Assembly (NCBI RefSeq): GCF_004361695.1
Contig: NZ_SNVW01000009.1
Location: forward strand, 99,249-163,248
Reading direction: 5' to 3'
Length of the DNA stretch: 64,000 bases
Source of the DNA: Curtobacterium flaccumfaciens
GTDB lineage: Bacteria > Actinomycetota > Actinomycetes > Actinomycetales > Microbacteriaceae
Position numbers and translations under genes: made by a program. Positions 35,476 through 47,919 of the stretch are shown here, in pieces. The notes under the pieces are model-generated. The model searched no databases. It saw only the letters and a program-made list of their open reading frames with translations, and was not told the DNA's origin. The stretch's first letter is position 1. Each line of letters starts with the position of its first letter.

Positions 35476-36399
35476 GTGAACCACCCCGAGGAGCTCTACA
35501 CCTTCGCCGAGGACGCGCCGACCGTGCCCGCGGGGCTGCACCTGATCGCCGGCCTCACCGGCTTCGCGGACGCCGGCTCGGCGGTCGCGCAGGTGACGTC
35601 GGCCGTGCTCGAGGACCTCGAGACCGAACTCGTCGCCGAGTTCGACCCGGACGTGCTGCTCGACTGGCGGGCCCGTCGCCCCGTGATCACGTTCGAGCAC
35701 GACCACATCGCCGCCGTCGAACCGCCTCGGCTCGCGCTGCACCTGGTCCGCGACGAGCTCGGGCAGCCCTTCCTCTTCCTGTCGGGCTACGAGCCGGACT
35801 TCCAGTGGAACCGCTTCGTCCGCGCCGTCACCGACCTGGCCGCCTCCCTCACCGTCGCCGACACGACGTGGGTCCAGTCGATCCCGATGCCGGTCCCGCA
35901 CACCCGGCCGATCAGCCTGACCGTCTCCGGCACCCGCGCCGACCTCGTCGAGCAGATGAGCGTCTGGAAGCCGGAGACCCAGGCGCCGGCGAACGTCCTG
36001 CACCTGGTCGAGCACCGCCTGTCCGAGCTCGGGAAGCAGGTCACCGGCCTGGTCCTGCTGGTCCCGCACTACCTGTCGGACACCGAGTTCCCGGACGCGG
36101 CCGTCGCCGCGTTCTCCGGCATCTCGTCGGCGACGGGCCTGATCTTCCCGTCGGACGCCCTCCGCGAGGAAGGGCGCGAGTTCCGCACCCGCGTCGACGA
36201 GCAGGTGGCCGGCAACGAGGAACTGCAGCGGCTGGTCGGGGTGCTCGAAGAGCGCCACGACACCTACATGGAGGGCAACCCCATCGCCTCGCCCCTCACG
36301 GGCGTGGACGGGCAGGTCCCGACGGCCGACGCGATCGCGGCGGAGCTCGAGCGGTTCCTGGCGGACCGTCGTCCGGACACGGACCCGACCACGGACTGA
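35476..36399 (+). CDS. PAC2-family protein (proteasome assembly chaperone-like)
   Basis: A 307-residue protein with the PAC2 fold pattern: HLIAGLTGFADAGSAVAQV near the start, FLFLSGYEPDFQWNRF, and AAFSGISSATGLIFPSDAL. Actinobacterial members resemble archaeal/eukaryotic proteasome chaperones, but the role is unproven, and Microbacteriaceae often lack a proteasome. I prefer GTG 35476 to ATG 35467 because TAGCAT (35463-35468) overlaps the ATG and lies 7 bases before the GTG. Confidence 0.87.
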   Translation: MNHPEELYTFAEDAPTVPAGLHLIAGLTGFADAGSAVAQVTSAVLEDLETELVAEFDPDVLLDWRARRPVITFEHDHIAAVEPPRLALHLVRDELGQPFLFLSGYEPDFQWNRFVRAVTDLAASLTVADTTWVQSIPMPVPHTRPISLTVSGTRADLVEQMSVWKPETQAPANVLHLVEHRLSELGKQVTGLVLLVPHYLSDTEFPDAAVAAFSGISSATGLIFPSDALREEGREFRTRVDEQVAGNEELQRLVGVLEERHDTYMEGNPIASPLTGVDGQVPTADAIAAELERFLADRRPDTDPTTD

Positions 36400-36423
36400 C
36401 CGCGGCCGACGGGGCGGACGCGC

Positions 36424-36488
36424 ACCGCGCCTCCAGTCCGGTCGCAGCCGGTGCGCCGGCTTGACGGTGCGACAGCCTGGAGGCGCGA
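36424..36488. repeat. GGAGGCGCGG palindromic element, copy 5 (arms inverted)
   Basis: CGCGCCTCCAG (36426-36436) and CTGGAGGCGCG (36477-36487) face in the opposite order to the other copies, with a 40-base loop. The right flank, GGAGGCGCGACCCACC, also occurs at 29644-29659. Confidence 0.75.
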
Positions 36489-36561
36489 CCCACCCGACAG
36501 CGTCCGTCGCGTTCTCCACAGGCCGGCCCGGTGGCGGGGCCGTCCCCGGTAGCCTTGACGG

Positions 36562-37887
36562 GTGAATTCCCGCCGCGCCTTCCTCGTCTGGGGAATCGCG
36601 GTGCTCGCGTACGTGCTGGCGGTGGTCCAGCGCTCGTCGCTCGGTGTCTCCGGGGTGGACGCGCAGGACCGCTTCGCGGTCTCGGCGGCCGTGTTGTCGA
36701 CGCTCGCGGTCGTGCAGATCGCCGTCTACGCCGGCCTGCAGATCCCGGTGGGCATCGCGCTCGACCGCGTCGGGCCGCGGCGGCTGGTGCTGCTCGGCGC
36801 CGCGCTGCTGGTCGTCGGCCAGGCCGTCGTCGCGGTGTCGCCCACGATCGGTCCGGCGATCGCGGGGCGGGTCCTCGTCGGTGCCGGCGACGCGATGACC
36901 TTCATCTCGGTGATCCGGCTCGTGCCGATGTGGTTCAGCGGGCGGATCCTGCCGCAGATCTCGCAGTGGACGGGCAACCTCGGCCAGGTCGGACAGATCC
37001 TGTCGGCGTTCCCGTTCGCGGTGCTGCTGCACACGGCGGGCTGGACGCCGGCGTTCGGCGTGGCGGCCGCAGCGAGTGCCGTCGGGCTCGTGCTCGCGGC
37101 GGTATTCGTGCACAACGGGCCGGTGCCGGTGCGGACGGACACGATCCCGCTGCCGTTGCCCCACTCGTGGCGCGGCGCGTTCCACACCTTCGGTCACGCG
37201 CTCCGCCGGCCGGGCACGCAGCTCGGGTTCTGGTCGCACTACGTGACGCAGTCCTCCGGCACGGTGTTCTCCCTGCTGTGGGGCGTGCCGATGCTCCGCG
37301 GGCTGGGGTACTCCTCGTCCGAGGCCGCCGGGTTCCTCACCGTCATCGTCGTCACCGGCTTCGTGGTCGGGCCGCTCCTCGGGGTGCTCTGCGCCCGCTT
37401 CCCGCTCCGCCGGTCGAACCTGGTGCTCGGCATCGTGCTCGCCCTCGGCGTGGTGTGGACCGCCGTCCTGCTCTGGCCCGACCACCCGCCGACGTGGCTG
37501 CTCGTGGTGCTCGTCGTCGTGATGGGCATCGGCGGACCGGGCTCCCTCATCGGGTTCGACTTCGCCCGGTCCTTCAACCCGGTCGGCTCGCTCGGGTCCG
37601 CGAACGGCGTCGTGAACGTCGGCGGGTTCCTGGCCGCCTTCGTGATGATGTTCCTCATCGGCACGATCCTGGACATCGCGGCACGGGCGACCGGGCAGAC
37701 CGTGTTCGCGTGGGCGAACTTCCGGCTGGCCCTCACCGTGCAGTACGTCGTGGTGGGGATCGGCGTCGTGATGCTGCTGCACGCCCGCCGCCGGACACGT
37801 CGCGAGCTCCACGCGCAGGACGGAATACGGGTGGGGCCGCTCTGGGTTGCACTGGTTGCACGCCTGCGGAAGCGGAGCGTGCAATAA
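36562..37887 (+). CDS. Major facilitator superfamily transporter
   Basis: A 441-residue protein with 12 predicted helices. LQIPVGIALDRVGPRRLVLLG is the loop 2-3 motif A and GAGDAMTFISVIRLVP the helix 4 region. It resembles sugar-phosphate/nitrate-type MFS proteins of actinobacteria; no substrate can be assigned. GTG starts 6 bases after TAGCCT (36550-36555). It ends 192 bases before sigA. Confidence 0.88.
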   Translation: MNSRRAFLVWGIAVLAYVLAVVQRSSLGVSGVDAQDRFAVSAAVLSTLAVVQIAVYAGLQIPVGIALDRVGPRRLVLLGAALLVVGQAVVAVSPTIGPAIAGRVLVGAGDAMTFISVIRLVPMWFSGRILPQISQWTGNLGQVGQILSAFPFAVLLHTAGWTPAFGVAAAASAVGLVLAAVFVHNGPVPVRTDTIPLPLPHSWRGAFHTFGHALRRPGTQLGFWSHYVTQSSGTVFSLLWGVPMLRGLGYSSSEAAGFLTVIVVTGFVVGPLLGVLCARFPLRRSNLVLGIVLALGVVWTAVLLWPDHPPTWLLVVLVVVMGIGGPGSLIGFDFARSFNPVGSLGSANGVVNVGGFLAAFVMMFLIGTILDIAARATGQTVFAWANFRLALTVQYVVVGIGVVMLLHARRRTRRELHAQDGIRVGPLWVALVARLRKRSVQ

Positions 37888-38079
37888 TGAGGTCGGACCC
37901 GTTCGGGCCTCCTGTGTCTCGGAGCACTCCAGTGCGCCGCAGAAGCCGGGGGACTTGACATGGGTCCTAGTGCTGCCCGGAACGGTAGGACCTGACGACA
38001 CGGGAGACCGCGGCGCAGGCCCTGGGTGGCGAGGGAGGCCACGACCCCACGAACGTGGCACGACGAGAGAGGTGATCGC

Positions 38080-39366
<1,287 letters not shown>

Positions 39367-39370
39367 GCCG

Positions 39371-40630
39371 ATGCGGTTCTTCATCCCGATCCTGATCGGG
39401 CGGATCCTCCGTGCCCTCGCTCGTGCGAGGGGCGGCGGGTCCGCCTACCCCGGGTACATCGTCCTGAAGCTCGTGCCGGACTTCCTGCAGCACGTGACGA
39501 AGCAGTTCCCGAACGGCGTCGTCTTCGTCCTCGGCTCGAACGGCAAGTCGACGACGACCCACATGATCTCGGACATCGTCCGGGCGCACGGACTCCGGGT
39601 CTTCACCAACCCGTCCGGCGCGAACCTGCCGCAGGGCATCGCGTCCGCGCTGCTGTCCGAGGTGTCGCTGACCGGCCGGCTCAAGGCCGACATCGGCATC
39701 CTCGAGGTCGACGAGGCCTTCGCGGTCGAGCTCGCCGGCATCCTGTCGCCGTCCACGGTGACGATGCTCAACGTGCAGGTCGACCAGCTCTACCGCTTCT
39801 TCGAGACCGAGCGGGTCGCGACGATGATGCTCGACACGGCGGCCCTGTCGACGGCGAACGTCATCACGAACCACGACGACCAGTTCCTCGACGCCTACGC
39901 CGGCACGCCCGGCCAGCGCGTGCTCCGCTTCGGCGCGAGCGACGAGGTCGTGGCCGCGGCTCCGAACGGCCTGCAGAACGCCGACTCGTTCGACGCCGGC
40001 GAGCGGACGCAGACGGCGGCGGACGCCGAGGTGGTCGCCCACACCGGTGACGGCGCGACGATCCGCTTCGACGGCGCCGAGATCCCCGTGCGCCTGCCCG
40101 CGCGCGGCCTGCACTACGCGGTCGACGCCGCGGCAGCCACGGCGACGGCCAGCGCGGCGCTCGGCACGCAGTTCCGCGCCGAGGCCGTCACGACGGCGTT
40201 CGGCACGATGAAGCCGGCGTACGGCCGTGGTGAGCGGCTGCCCATCGCGGGGGAGTCCGCCGAGTTCACGATGTTCAAGAACGCCGCGAGCCTCCAGCTC
40301 AACCTCGACGCGCTGCCGGACCACCCCGAACAGGTGCTCATGGCGATCGACGAGGGCACGCCGGACATCTCGTGGATCTACGACATCGACTTCTCGAAGC
40401 TCGACCACGTCGACGTCGTCTCCGGCGACAAGGCCTGGCAGATCGCGATCGCACTCGAGCACGCCGGTGTCCGCATCGGCAAGGTCGAGCCCGACGTCGA
40501 GGCCGCGATCAAGCACATGGAGCACCTCGGCGCCACGACCAGCGGCACGAAGAACTTCATCGTCAACTACGAGATCATGATGATCGCCCGGAAGGCCCTC
40601 GGCCACCCGGACATGGAGAAGACCGCATGA
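39371..40630 (+). CDS. MurT-like Mur ligase family protein lacking the zinc ribbon
   Basis: A 419-residue protein of the MurT (Mur ligase middle domain plus DUF1727) family. FVLGSNGKSTTT (53-63) is the ATP loop, GILEVDEAFA the acidic motif, and SWIYDIDF (D338, D340) the DUF1727 motif that in S. aureus MurT supplies an Asp to the GatD active site. Known MurT forms an acyl-phosphate on the D-Glu alpha-carboxyl of lipid II. This one has no cysteine at all, so the Cys4 zinc ribbon is absent. It starts 4 bases after sigA and overlaps gatD by 4 bases. Confidence 0.85.
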   Translation: MRFFIPILIGRILRALARARGGGSAYPGYIVLKLVPDFLQHVTKQFPNGVVFVLGSNGKSTTTHMISDIVRAHGLRVFTNPSGANLPQGIASALLSEVSLTGRLKADIGILEVDEAFAVELAGILSPSTVTMLNVQVDQLYRFFETERVATMMLDTAALSTANVITNHDDQFLDAYAGTPGQRVLRFGASDEVVAAAPNGLQNADSFDAGERTQTAADAEVVAHTGDGATIRFDGAEIPVRLPARGLHYAVDAAAATATASAALGTQFRAEAVTTAFGTMKPAYGRGERLPIAGESAEFTMFKNAASLQLNLDALPDHPEQVLMAIDEGTPDISWIYDIDFSKLDHVDVVSGDKAWQIAIALEHAGVRIGKVEPDVEAAIKHMEHLGATTSGTKNFIVNYEIMMIARKALGHPDMEKTA

Positions 40631-41400
40631 CGGCCGATCGGCTGACCATCCTGCACGTCTACCCCCGCCAGATGGGCGTCTCGGGCGACCGCGGCAACGT
40701 CGCGGCCCTGGTGCGCCGGGCTGCTGCGGCGGACATCGACACCGAGGTGCTCGAGTACGCGCCGGGCGACGCACTGCCCACCGCGGCCGACGTCGTGGTG
40801 ATCGGCAACGGCCCGCTCAGTGCGATGCGCTCCCTCGGCGACGACATCGCGCGGATCGGTGCGCCGCTCCGCGAGTTCGCGACCTCCGGTGTGCCGGTCG
40901 TCGCGGTCGGCGGCGGGTTCGACCTCGCCACGAACGAGGTCGTGCCGACCGACGGCTCCGTCGTGACCGGGTTCGGGGTCTTCGACGCGCGTGCCGTCCG
41001 CGGTGCCGAGCGCCGGGTCAACTACTTCGTGCTCGACACGCGGTACCCGCTCCTGCCGGGCGCTCCCACGCGCCTGGCCGGCTTCGAGGACCACGCCACG
41101 ACGATCGAGCTCGGCGCCGGCGTGCAGCCGTTCGCCGACGTCGTGTCCGGCGGCGGCAACCAGGCCGGTGCCCCGGTCGAGGGCGCGATCGCCGGGAACT
41201 CCTTCGGCACGCACACGCAGGGCCCGATCCTGCCGCTGAACCCGCAGCTGACCGACGGTGTCCTCGCCGCCGCGACGGCGCGGCTCGGTCGCGAGTACGC
41301 ACCGGACGCGGAGCGGACCGCCACGATCGACCGGTACGCGCGCGAAGCGCGGGCGACGGTCGACCGCTACGTCGACAAGGCGTTCAAGCGGATCGCCTGA
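40627..41400 (+). CDS. GatD-like class I amidotransferase homologue, glutaminase residues lost
   Basis: A 257-residue protein of the GatD/CobQ2 family: LHVYPRQMGVSGDRGNV start, VVVIGNGPLS, and GPILPLNPQLTD near the end. The canonical nucleophile motif CGGxQ reads GGGFD (95-99), so Cys is Gly95; the canonical xHGP reads TQGP (197-200), so His is Gln198. There is no cysteine anywhere. It cannot be a Cys-dependent glutaminase. The ATGA overlap with the MurT-like gene keeps the family's usual pairing. Confidence 0.85.
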   Translation: MTADRLTILHVYPRQMGVSGDRGNVAALVRRAAAADIDTEVLEYAPGDALPTAADVVVIGNGPLSAMRSLGDDIARIGAPLREFATSGVPVVAVGGGFDLATNEVVPTDGSVVTGFGVFDARAVRGAERRVNYFVLDTRYPLLPGAPTRLAGFEDHATTIELGAGVQPFADVVSGGGNQAGAPVEGAIAGNSFGTHTQGPILPLNPQLTDGVLAAATARLGREYAPDAERTATIDRYAREARATVDRYVDKAFKRIA

Positions 41401-41453
41401 CCGACGGATCGCCGGACCGACGCTCGCTGCGGACGTCGAACGCGAGACAGAAA

Positions 41454-41495
41454 AGACGGGAGGCGCGGTGCCAGCTGGCACCGCGCCTCCCGTCT
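41454..41495. repeat. GGAGGCGCGG palindromic element, copy 6
   Basis: A perfect 42-base palindrome with no loop, centred on GGTGCCAGCTGGCACC as in copy 2. It lies between the convergent gatD-like gene and the small zinc protein gene, so it is a likely two-way terminator. Confidence 0.92.
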
Positions 41496-41506
41496 GCTGT
41501 TGGTCG

Positions 41507-41731
41507 CTACTTCGACTCGTAGAGTCGGCTGCTCTCGTCGTGCCACTCGATGGCGGTCGCCGCGAGCTTGTCCTTGAACTCCGCGCCGTGGTGGGCGCAG
41601 AAGAACAGTTCGCCGCTGGCCATGGTGGCTCGGATGTAGGCCTGCGCACCGCAGCTGTCGCAACGGTCGGCGGCGGTCAGCTGGTGGTTGCTGACTTCGT
41701 CGATGGAGGGGTCCTGCACGGTCTGGGTCAT
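41507..41731 (-). CDS. Small DUF7455-type zinc protein
   Basis: A 74-residue protein: LTAADRCDSCGAQAYIRA, then ELFFCAHHGAEF. The CxxC plus CxHH set suggests one bound zinc. This short family is conserved in actinobacteria, often near sigA and topoisomerase genes; the function is unknown. The ATG at 41731 has a GAGGAG site; an upstream in-frame ATG at 41746 lacks one. Confidence 0.88.
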   Translation of the reverse strand: MTQTVQDPSIDEVSNHQLTAADRCDSCGAQAYIRATMASGELFFCAHHGAEFKDKLAATAIEWHDESSRLYESK

Positions 41732-41899
41732 TGCTGTGCTCCTCACGGATCGCAGGTGGTGCCGGGTGGTTCGACCATTTCAACACGTGATGCCTGAGAA
41801 CGACGCATTGTGGTGCCCCCATTTCGCTCAGCGCGGATCGACTGTCCCCAGTCCGAGTGTCCGGCGGGTGGTGTCGGTGCCGATCGCTAGCATCGGAAG

Positions 41900-44026
41900 G
41901 TGAGCTCCGACTACTCCGCACGCCATCTCTCCGTCCTCGAAGGGCTCGAGGCGGTCCGGAAGCGCCCGGGCATGTACATCGGCTCGACGGACTCCCGGGG
42001 CCTCATGCACTGCCTGTGGGAGATCATCGACAACTCCGTCGACGAAGCCCTCGCCGGGCACGGTGACGAGATCGGTGTCGTCCTGCACGAGGACGGCTCG
42101 GTCGAGGTCCGTGACACCGCCCGCGGCATCCCCGTCGACGTCGAACCGAAGACCGGTCTGACCGGGGTCGAGGTCGTGTTCACGAAGCTCCACGCCGGCG
42201 GCAAGTTCGGCTCCGGCTCCTACGCCGCGTCCGGTGGCCTGCACGGGGTCGGTGCCTCCGTCGTGAACGCGCTGTCGGAGCGCCTCGACGTCGAGGTCGA
42301 CCGCGGTGGCAAGACCTACGCGATGTCGTTCCACCGGGGCGAGCCGGGCACGTTCGACGACGCGAAGGGCATCGGCCCCGACGCACCGTTCTCGCCGTTC
42401 ACCTCCGGCAGTGAGCTCCGCGTGGTCGGCAAGGTCAAGAAGGGCGTCACCGGCTCCCGGATCCGCTACTGGGCGGACCGGCAGATCTTCACCGCCGACG
42501 CGAAGTTCAGCACGAGCGATCTGGTGAGCCGGGCACGGCAGACCGCGTTCCTCGTGCCGGGGCTCGGCATCACCATCACCGACGCGCGGGCGTCCTCGAT
42601 CGAAGCTGCGGCCGCTCGGGCCGAGGCCACCGGTACCGCGGTCGCCGCCGGGCCCGTGGTGGAGCGCTTCCGGTACGAGGGCGGCATCGGCGAGTTCGTC
42701 GAGCACCTCGCCGTCGACACCGCCGTCACCGACGTCTGGCGGGTCCAGGGCACCGGTACCTTCACCGAGACCGTGCCGATGCTCGACGACAAGGGGCACA
42801 TGGTGTCCACGTCGGTCGACCGCGAGTGCGAGGTCGACCTCGCGCTCCGCTGGGGCAGCGGCTACGAGACGGTGTTCCGCAGCTTCGTGAACATCATCGC
42901 CACGCCGAAGGGCGGCACGCACCAGGCCGGCTTCGAGTCCGGCGTGGTCAAGGCCGTGCGCACCCAGGTCGAGGCGAACGCCCGCAAGCTCAAGGTCGGG
43001 CAGGACAAGCTCGAGAAGGACGACGTGCTCGCCGGCATGACCGCCGTGCTGACCGTCCGACTGCCCGAGCCGCAGTTCGAGGGGCAGACGAAAGAGGTGC
43101 TGGGCACGCCCGCGGTCCGGAAGATCGTCGACCAGGTCGTGTCGAAGCGCCTCACCGAGATCCTCACCTCGACGCAGCGCACCGAGAAGGCACAGGCCGC
43201 GACCCTGCTCGAGAAGGTCGTCGCCGAGATGAAGACCCGCATCTCGGCCCGCGCGCACAAGGAGACCCAGCGCCGGAAGAACGCGCTCGAGAACTCGTCG
43301 CTGCCGACGAAGCTCGCCGACTGCCGCTCGCAGGACACCGAGGGCACCGAGCTCTTCATCGTCGAGGGTGACTCGGCGCTCGGCACCGCCAAGCTCGCCC
43401 GCAACAGCGAGTACCAGGCGCTGCTGCCGATCCGCGGCAAGATCCTCAACGTGCAGAAGGCGTCCGTCTCGGACATGCTCTCGAACGCCGAGTGCGCCTC
43501 GATCATCCAGGTGATCGGCGCCGGTTCCGGCCGGACGTTCGAGATCGACCAGGCCCGCTACGGCAAGGTCATCATCATGTCCGACGCGGACGTCGACGGC
43601 GCGCACATCCGGACCCTGCTGCTGACGCTCTTCTTCCGGTACATGCGGCCGATGATCGAAGAGGGCCGGGTGTTCGCCGCGGTCCCGCCGCTGCACCGGG
43701 TCGTCGTGATCAACCGCGGCAAGCCGAACGACACGCTGTACACGTACTCCGAGCAGGAGCTGCAGGCGGTGCTGAAGAAGCTCGAGAAGTCGGGCAAGAA
43801 GTACCAGGAGCCGATCCAGCGGTACAAGGGCCTCGGCGAGATGGATGCCGACCAGCTGGCGGAGACCACGATGGACCGCGCGCACCGCACACTGCGGCGG
43901 GTGCGGATCACCGATGCCGAGAGTGCGGCGAAGGTGTTCGAGCTGCTGATGGGCAACGACGTGGCCCCGCGCAAGGAGTTCATCCTGGCGGGCGAGGGCC
44001 TCGACCGCGACCGCATCGACGTGTAG
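41900..44026 (+). CDS. parE: DNA topoisomerase IV subunit B
   Basis: A 708-residue GyrB/ParE ATPase: VRKRPGMYIGST, NSVDEALAGH, GGLHGVGASVVNAL, then the Toprim domain EGDSALGTAK and DADVDGAHIR. Pairing with the convergent parC-type subunit, not gyrA, supports topoisomerase IV (or a second gyrase-like enzyme). It separates linked daughter chromosomes. GTG lies 6 bases after TAGCAT (41888-41893). Confidence 0.93.
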   Translation: MSSDYSARHLSVLEGLEAVRKRPGMYIGSTDSRGLMHCLWEIIDNSVDEALAGHGDEIGVVLHEDGSVEVRDTARGIPVDVEPKTGLTGVEVVFTKLHAGGKFGSGSYAASGGLHGVGASVVNALSERLDVEVDRGGKTYAMSFHRGEPGTFDDAKGIGPDAPFSPFTSGSELRVVGKVKKGVTGSRIRYWADRQIFTADAKFSTSDLVSRARQTAFLVPGLGITITDARASSIEAAAARAEATGTAVAAGPVVERFRYEGGIGEFVEHLAVDTAVTDVWRVQGTGTFTETVPMLDDKGHMVSTSVDRECEVDLALRWGSGYETVFRSFVNIIATPKGGTHQAGFESGVVKAVRTQVEANARKLKVGQDKLEKDDVLAGMTAVLTVRLPEPQFEGQTKEVLGTPAVRKIVDQVVSKRLTEILTSTQRTEKAQAATLLEKVVAEMKTRISARAHKETQRRKNALENSSLPTKLADCRSQDTEGTELFIVEGDSALGTAKLARNSEYQALLPIRGKILNVQKASVSDMLSNAECASIIQVIGAGSGRTFEIDQARYGKVIIMSDADVDGAHIRTLLLTLFFRYMRPMIEEGRVFAAVPPLHRVVVINRGKPNDTLYTYSEQELQAVLKKLEKSGKKYQEPIQRYKGLGEMDADQLAETTMDRAHRTLRRVRITDAESAAKVFELLMGNDVAPRKEFILAGEGLDRDRIDV

Positions 44027-44123
44027 CGCGCGCGGCTCGTGGCGCGGCGCGGTCGCGCGCGGGGGTGCTCCACGGTCCCGCGCCGCCCGCCGCCCGCCGC
44101 CCGCCGCGGCCGCGCGCGGGTCG

Positions 44124-44183
44124 TTTCGCGCTGAGCGACACCTCACGGACCGAGAAGCCCGTGAGGTGTCGCTCACCGCGAAA
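44124..44183. repeat. Long inverted repeat between convergent parE and parC
   Basis: TTTCGCG, then GAGCGACACCTCACGG, pairs with CCGTGAGGTGTCGCTC and CGCGAAA, interrupted by one 2-base bulge on each side. Arms are about 25 bases with a loop of about 10. Probable bidirectional terminator. Confidence 0.8.
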
Positions 44184-44236
44184 GGGCGGCCCCGGCGGCC
44201 CCAGCGGCGGTCCCAGCGGCGGCGCGGCGCGGCGCG

Positions 44237-46723
<2,487 letters not shown>

Positions 46724-46749
46724 GGCACCTTTCTGGGAGACTGGGGGAG

Positions 46750-47898
46750 ATGGGAACAAGCGTACCGACGGCCCCCGACGCCACCGCGAACCTCGCCGAC
46801 GTCTTCCCGAGTTGCCTCGTGGCGCTCGGGGCTGCGGACGACGCCTGGTTGCGCACCACCGGACTGGAGGCACGGATCACCCTCCGACCCGCCCGTTCCG
46901 CGATCGTCGTGCTGGTCGACGGCCTGGGGGCCGGCGCACTGGCGGCCCGCGCGGGTCACGCACGCTGGCTCGCCGCGGGGAAGAAGAAGCTGCGGAGCGG
47001 GTTCCCCACCACGACGGCGGCCGCGCTGAGCACCCTGACGACCGGCCGCTCGCCCGGCACGCACGGTGTGGTCGGGTACAGCGGCTGGAACCCGGGCACC
47101 GGTGCGGTGATGAACCTGCTGAGCGGGTGGGACGCCGAGGTCCCCGCGGGCTGGCTGCTCGCGCCGACGCTCTTCACCGCGGCGCAGGCGCTCGACGTCG
47201 ACCCGGTCGTCGTCGGCCCGGCCCGCTACCGCTCGTCGGGCATGACCGCGAACGTGCTCGGCGGCGCGCGGTACGTGGCGGCGGACTCGATCCCGCAGCG
47301 CATCGACGCCGCCCTCGTCGAGACCGCGACGGGCCGGTCGCTGGTGTACCTCTACGTCCCCGAGCTCGACTCGATCGGACACAAGAACGGCTGGCAGTCG
47401 GACCGGTGGACGGCCGCCCTGGAACTCCTCGACGGGGAGCTCGCGCGGCTCGACCGGGGTGTCGCCGACGACGTGGGCGTCGTCGTGACCGCCGACCACG
47501 GGGTCCTGGACGTGCCGGACCACGCGAACATCGCGATGGACCCGCTGCTGCTGACCGACGTGGTCGGGGTGGCCGGGGATCCGCGCTGCCGGCAGCTCAC
47601 CGTCGCGCCGGGCACCGACGTGCGCTCGCTCGTCGGCGCGTTCCGGGCCCGCTACGGCAAGAAGGCGACCGTGGCCAGCCGTGACGAGGCGATCGCCGCG
47701 GGGTGGTTCGGCCCGGTCTCGGACGAGGTCGTCGACCGCATCGGCGACGTCATCGTCGTGGCGCGGGGGTCGTGGGCGTTCAACGACGACCGCGGGCTGC
47801 GCGACGGTGAGGAGCCGAAGCGGATGATCGGCCAGCACGGTGCGATGACCGACGACGAGATCCTCGTGCCGCTCCGGCTCGCGGGAGCGTTCGCGTAG
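46750..47898 (+). CDS. Alkaline phosphatase superfamily phosphodiesterase
   Basis: A 382-residue protein of the nucleotide pyrophosphatase/phosphodiesterase group. VLVDGLGAG gives the first metal Asp, FPTTTAAAL the nucleophile Thr, [13 protein letters not shown] and TADHGVLDV further metal ligands, and GQHGAM the last His. There is no signal peptide, so it probably acts in the cytoplasm. The substrate is unknown. It is divergent from parC with 26 bases between starts; the start at 46750 is fairly likely but its ribosome site is not ideal. Confidence 0.85.
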   Translation: MGTSVPTAPDATANLADVFPSCLVALGAADDAWLRTTGLEARITLRPARSAIVVLVDGLGAGALAARAGHARWLAAGKKKLRSGFPTTTAAALSTLTTGRSPGTHGVVGYSGWNPGTGAVMNLLSGWDAEVPAGWLLAPTLFTAAQALDVDPVVVGPARYRSSGMTANVLGGARYVAADSIPQRIDAALVETATGRSLVYLYVPELDSIGHKNGWQSDRWTAALELLDGELARLDRGVADDVGVVVTADHGVLDVPDHANIAMDPLLLTDVVGVAGDPRCRQLTVAPGTDVRSLVGAFRARYGKKATVASRDEAIAAGWFGPVSDEVVDRIGDVIVVARGSWAFNDDRGLRDGEEPKRMIGQHGAMTDDEILVPLRLAGAFA

Positions 47899-47919
47899 GA
47901 ACGCCCCCGCGCGCGGCGA

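Noticed and set aside
37955..37991. Consensus sigA promoter at TTGACA 37955
   Set aside because: No -10 hexamer lies at 16-18 bases; TAGGAC is 25 bases away. The -35-like match is likely chance.
41454..41495. Insertion sequence end or attachment site
   Set aside because: No transposase, integrase or target duplication is near, and the same core occurs at many sites as a hairpin.
46861..46876. Palindromic-family arm inside genes (CTGGAGGCACGG at 46865 and near 17620)
   Set aside because: These encode Leu-Glu-Ala-Arg in real genes and lack a partner arm, so they are chance matches.
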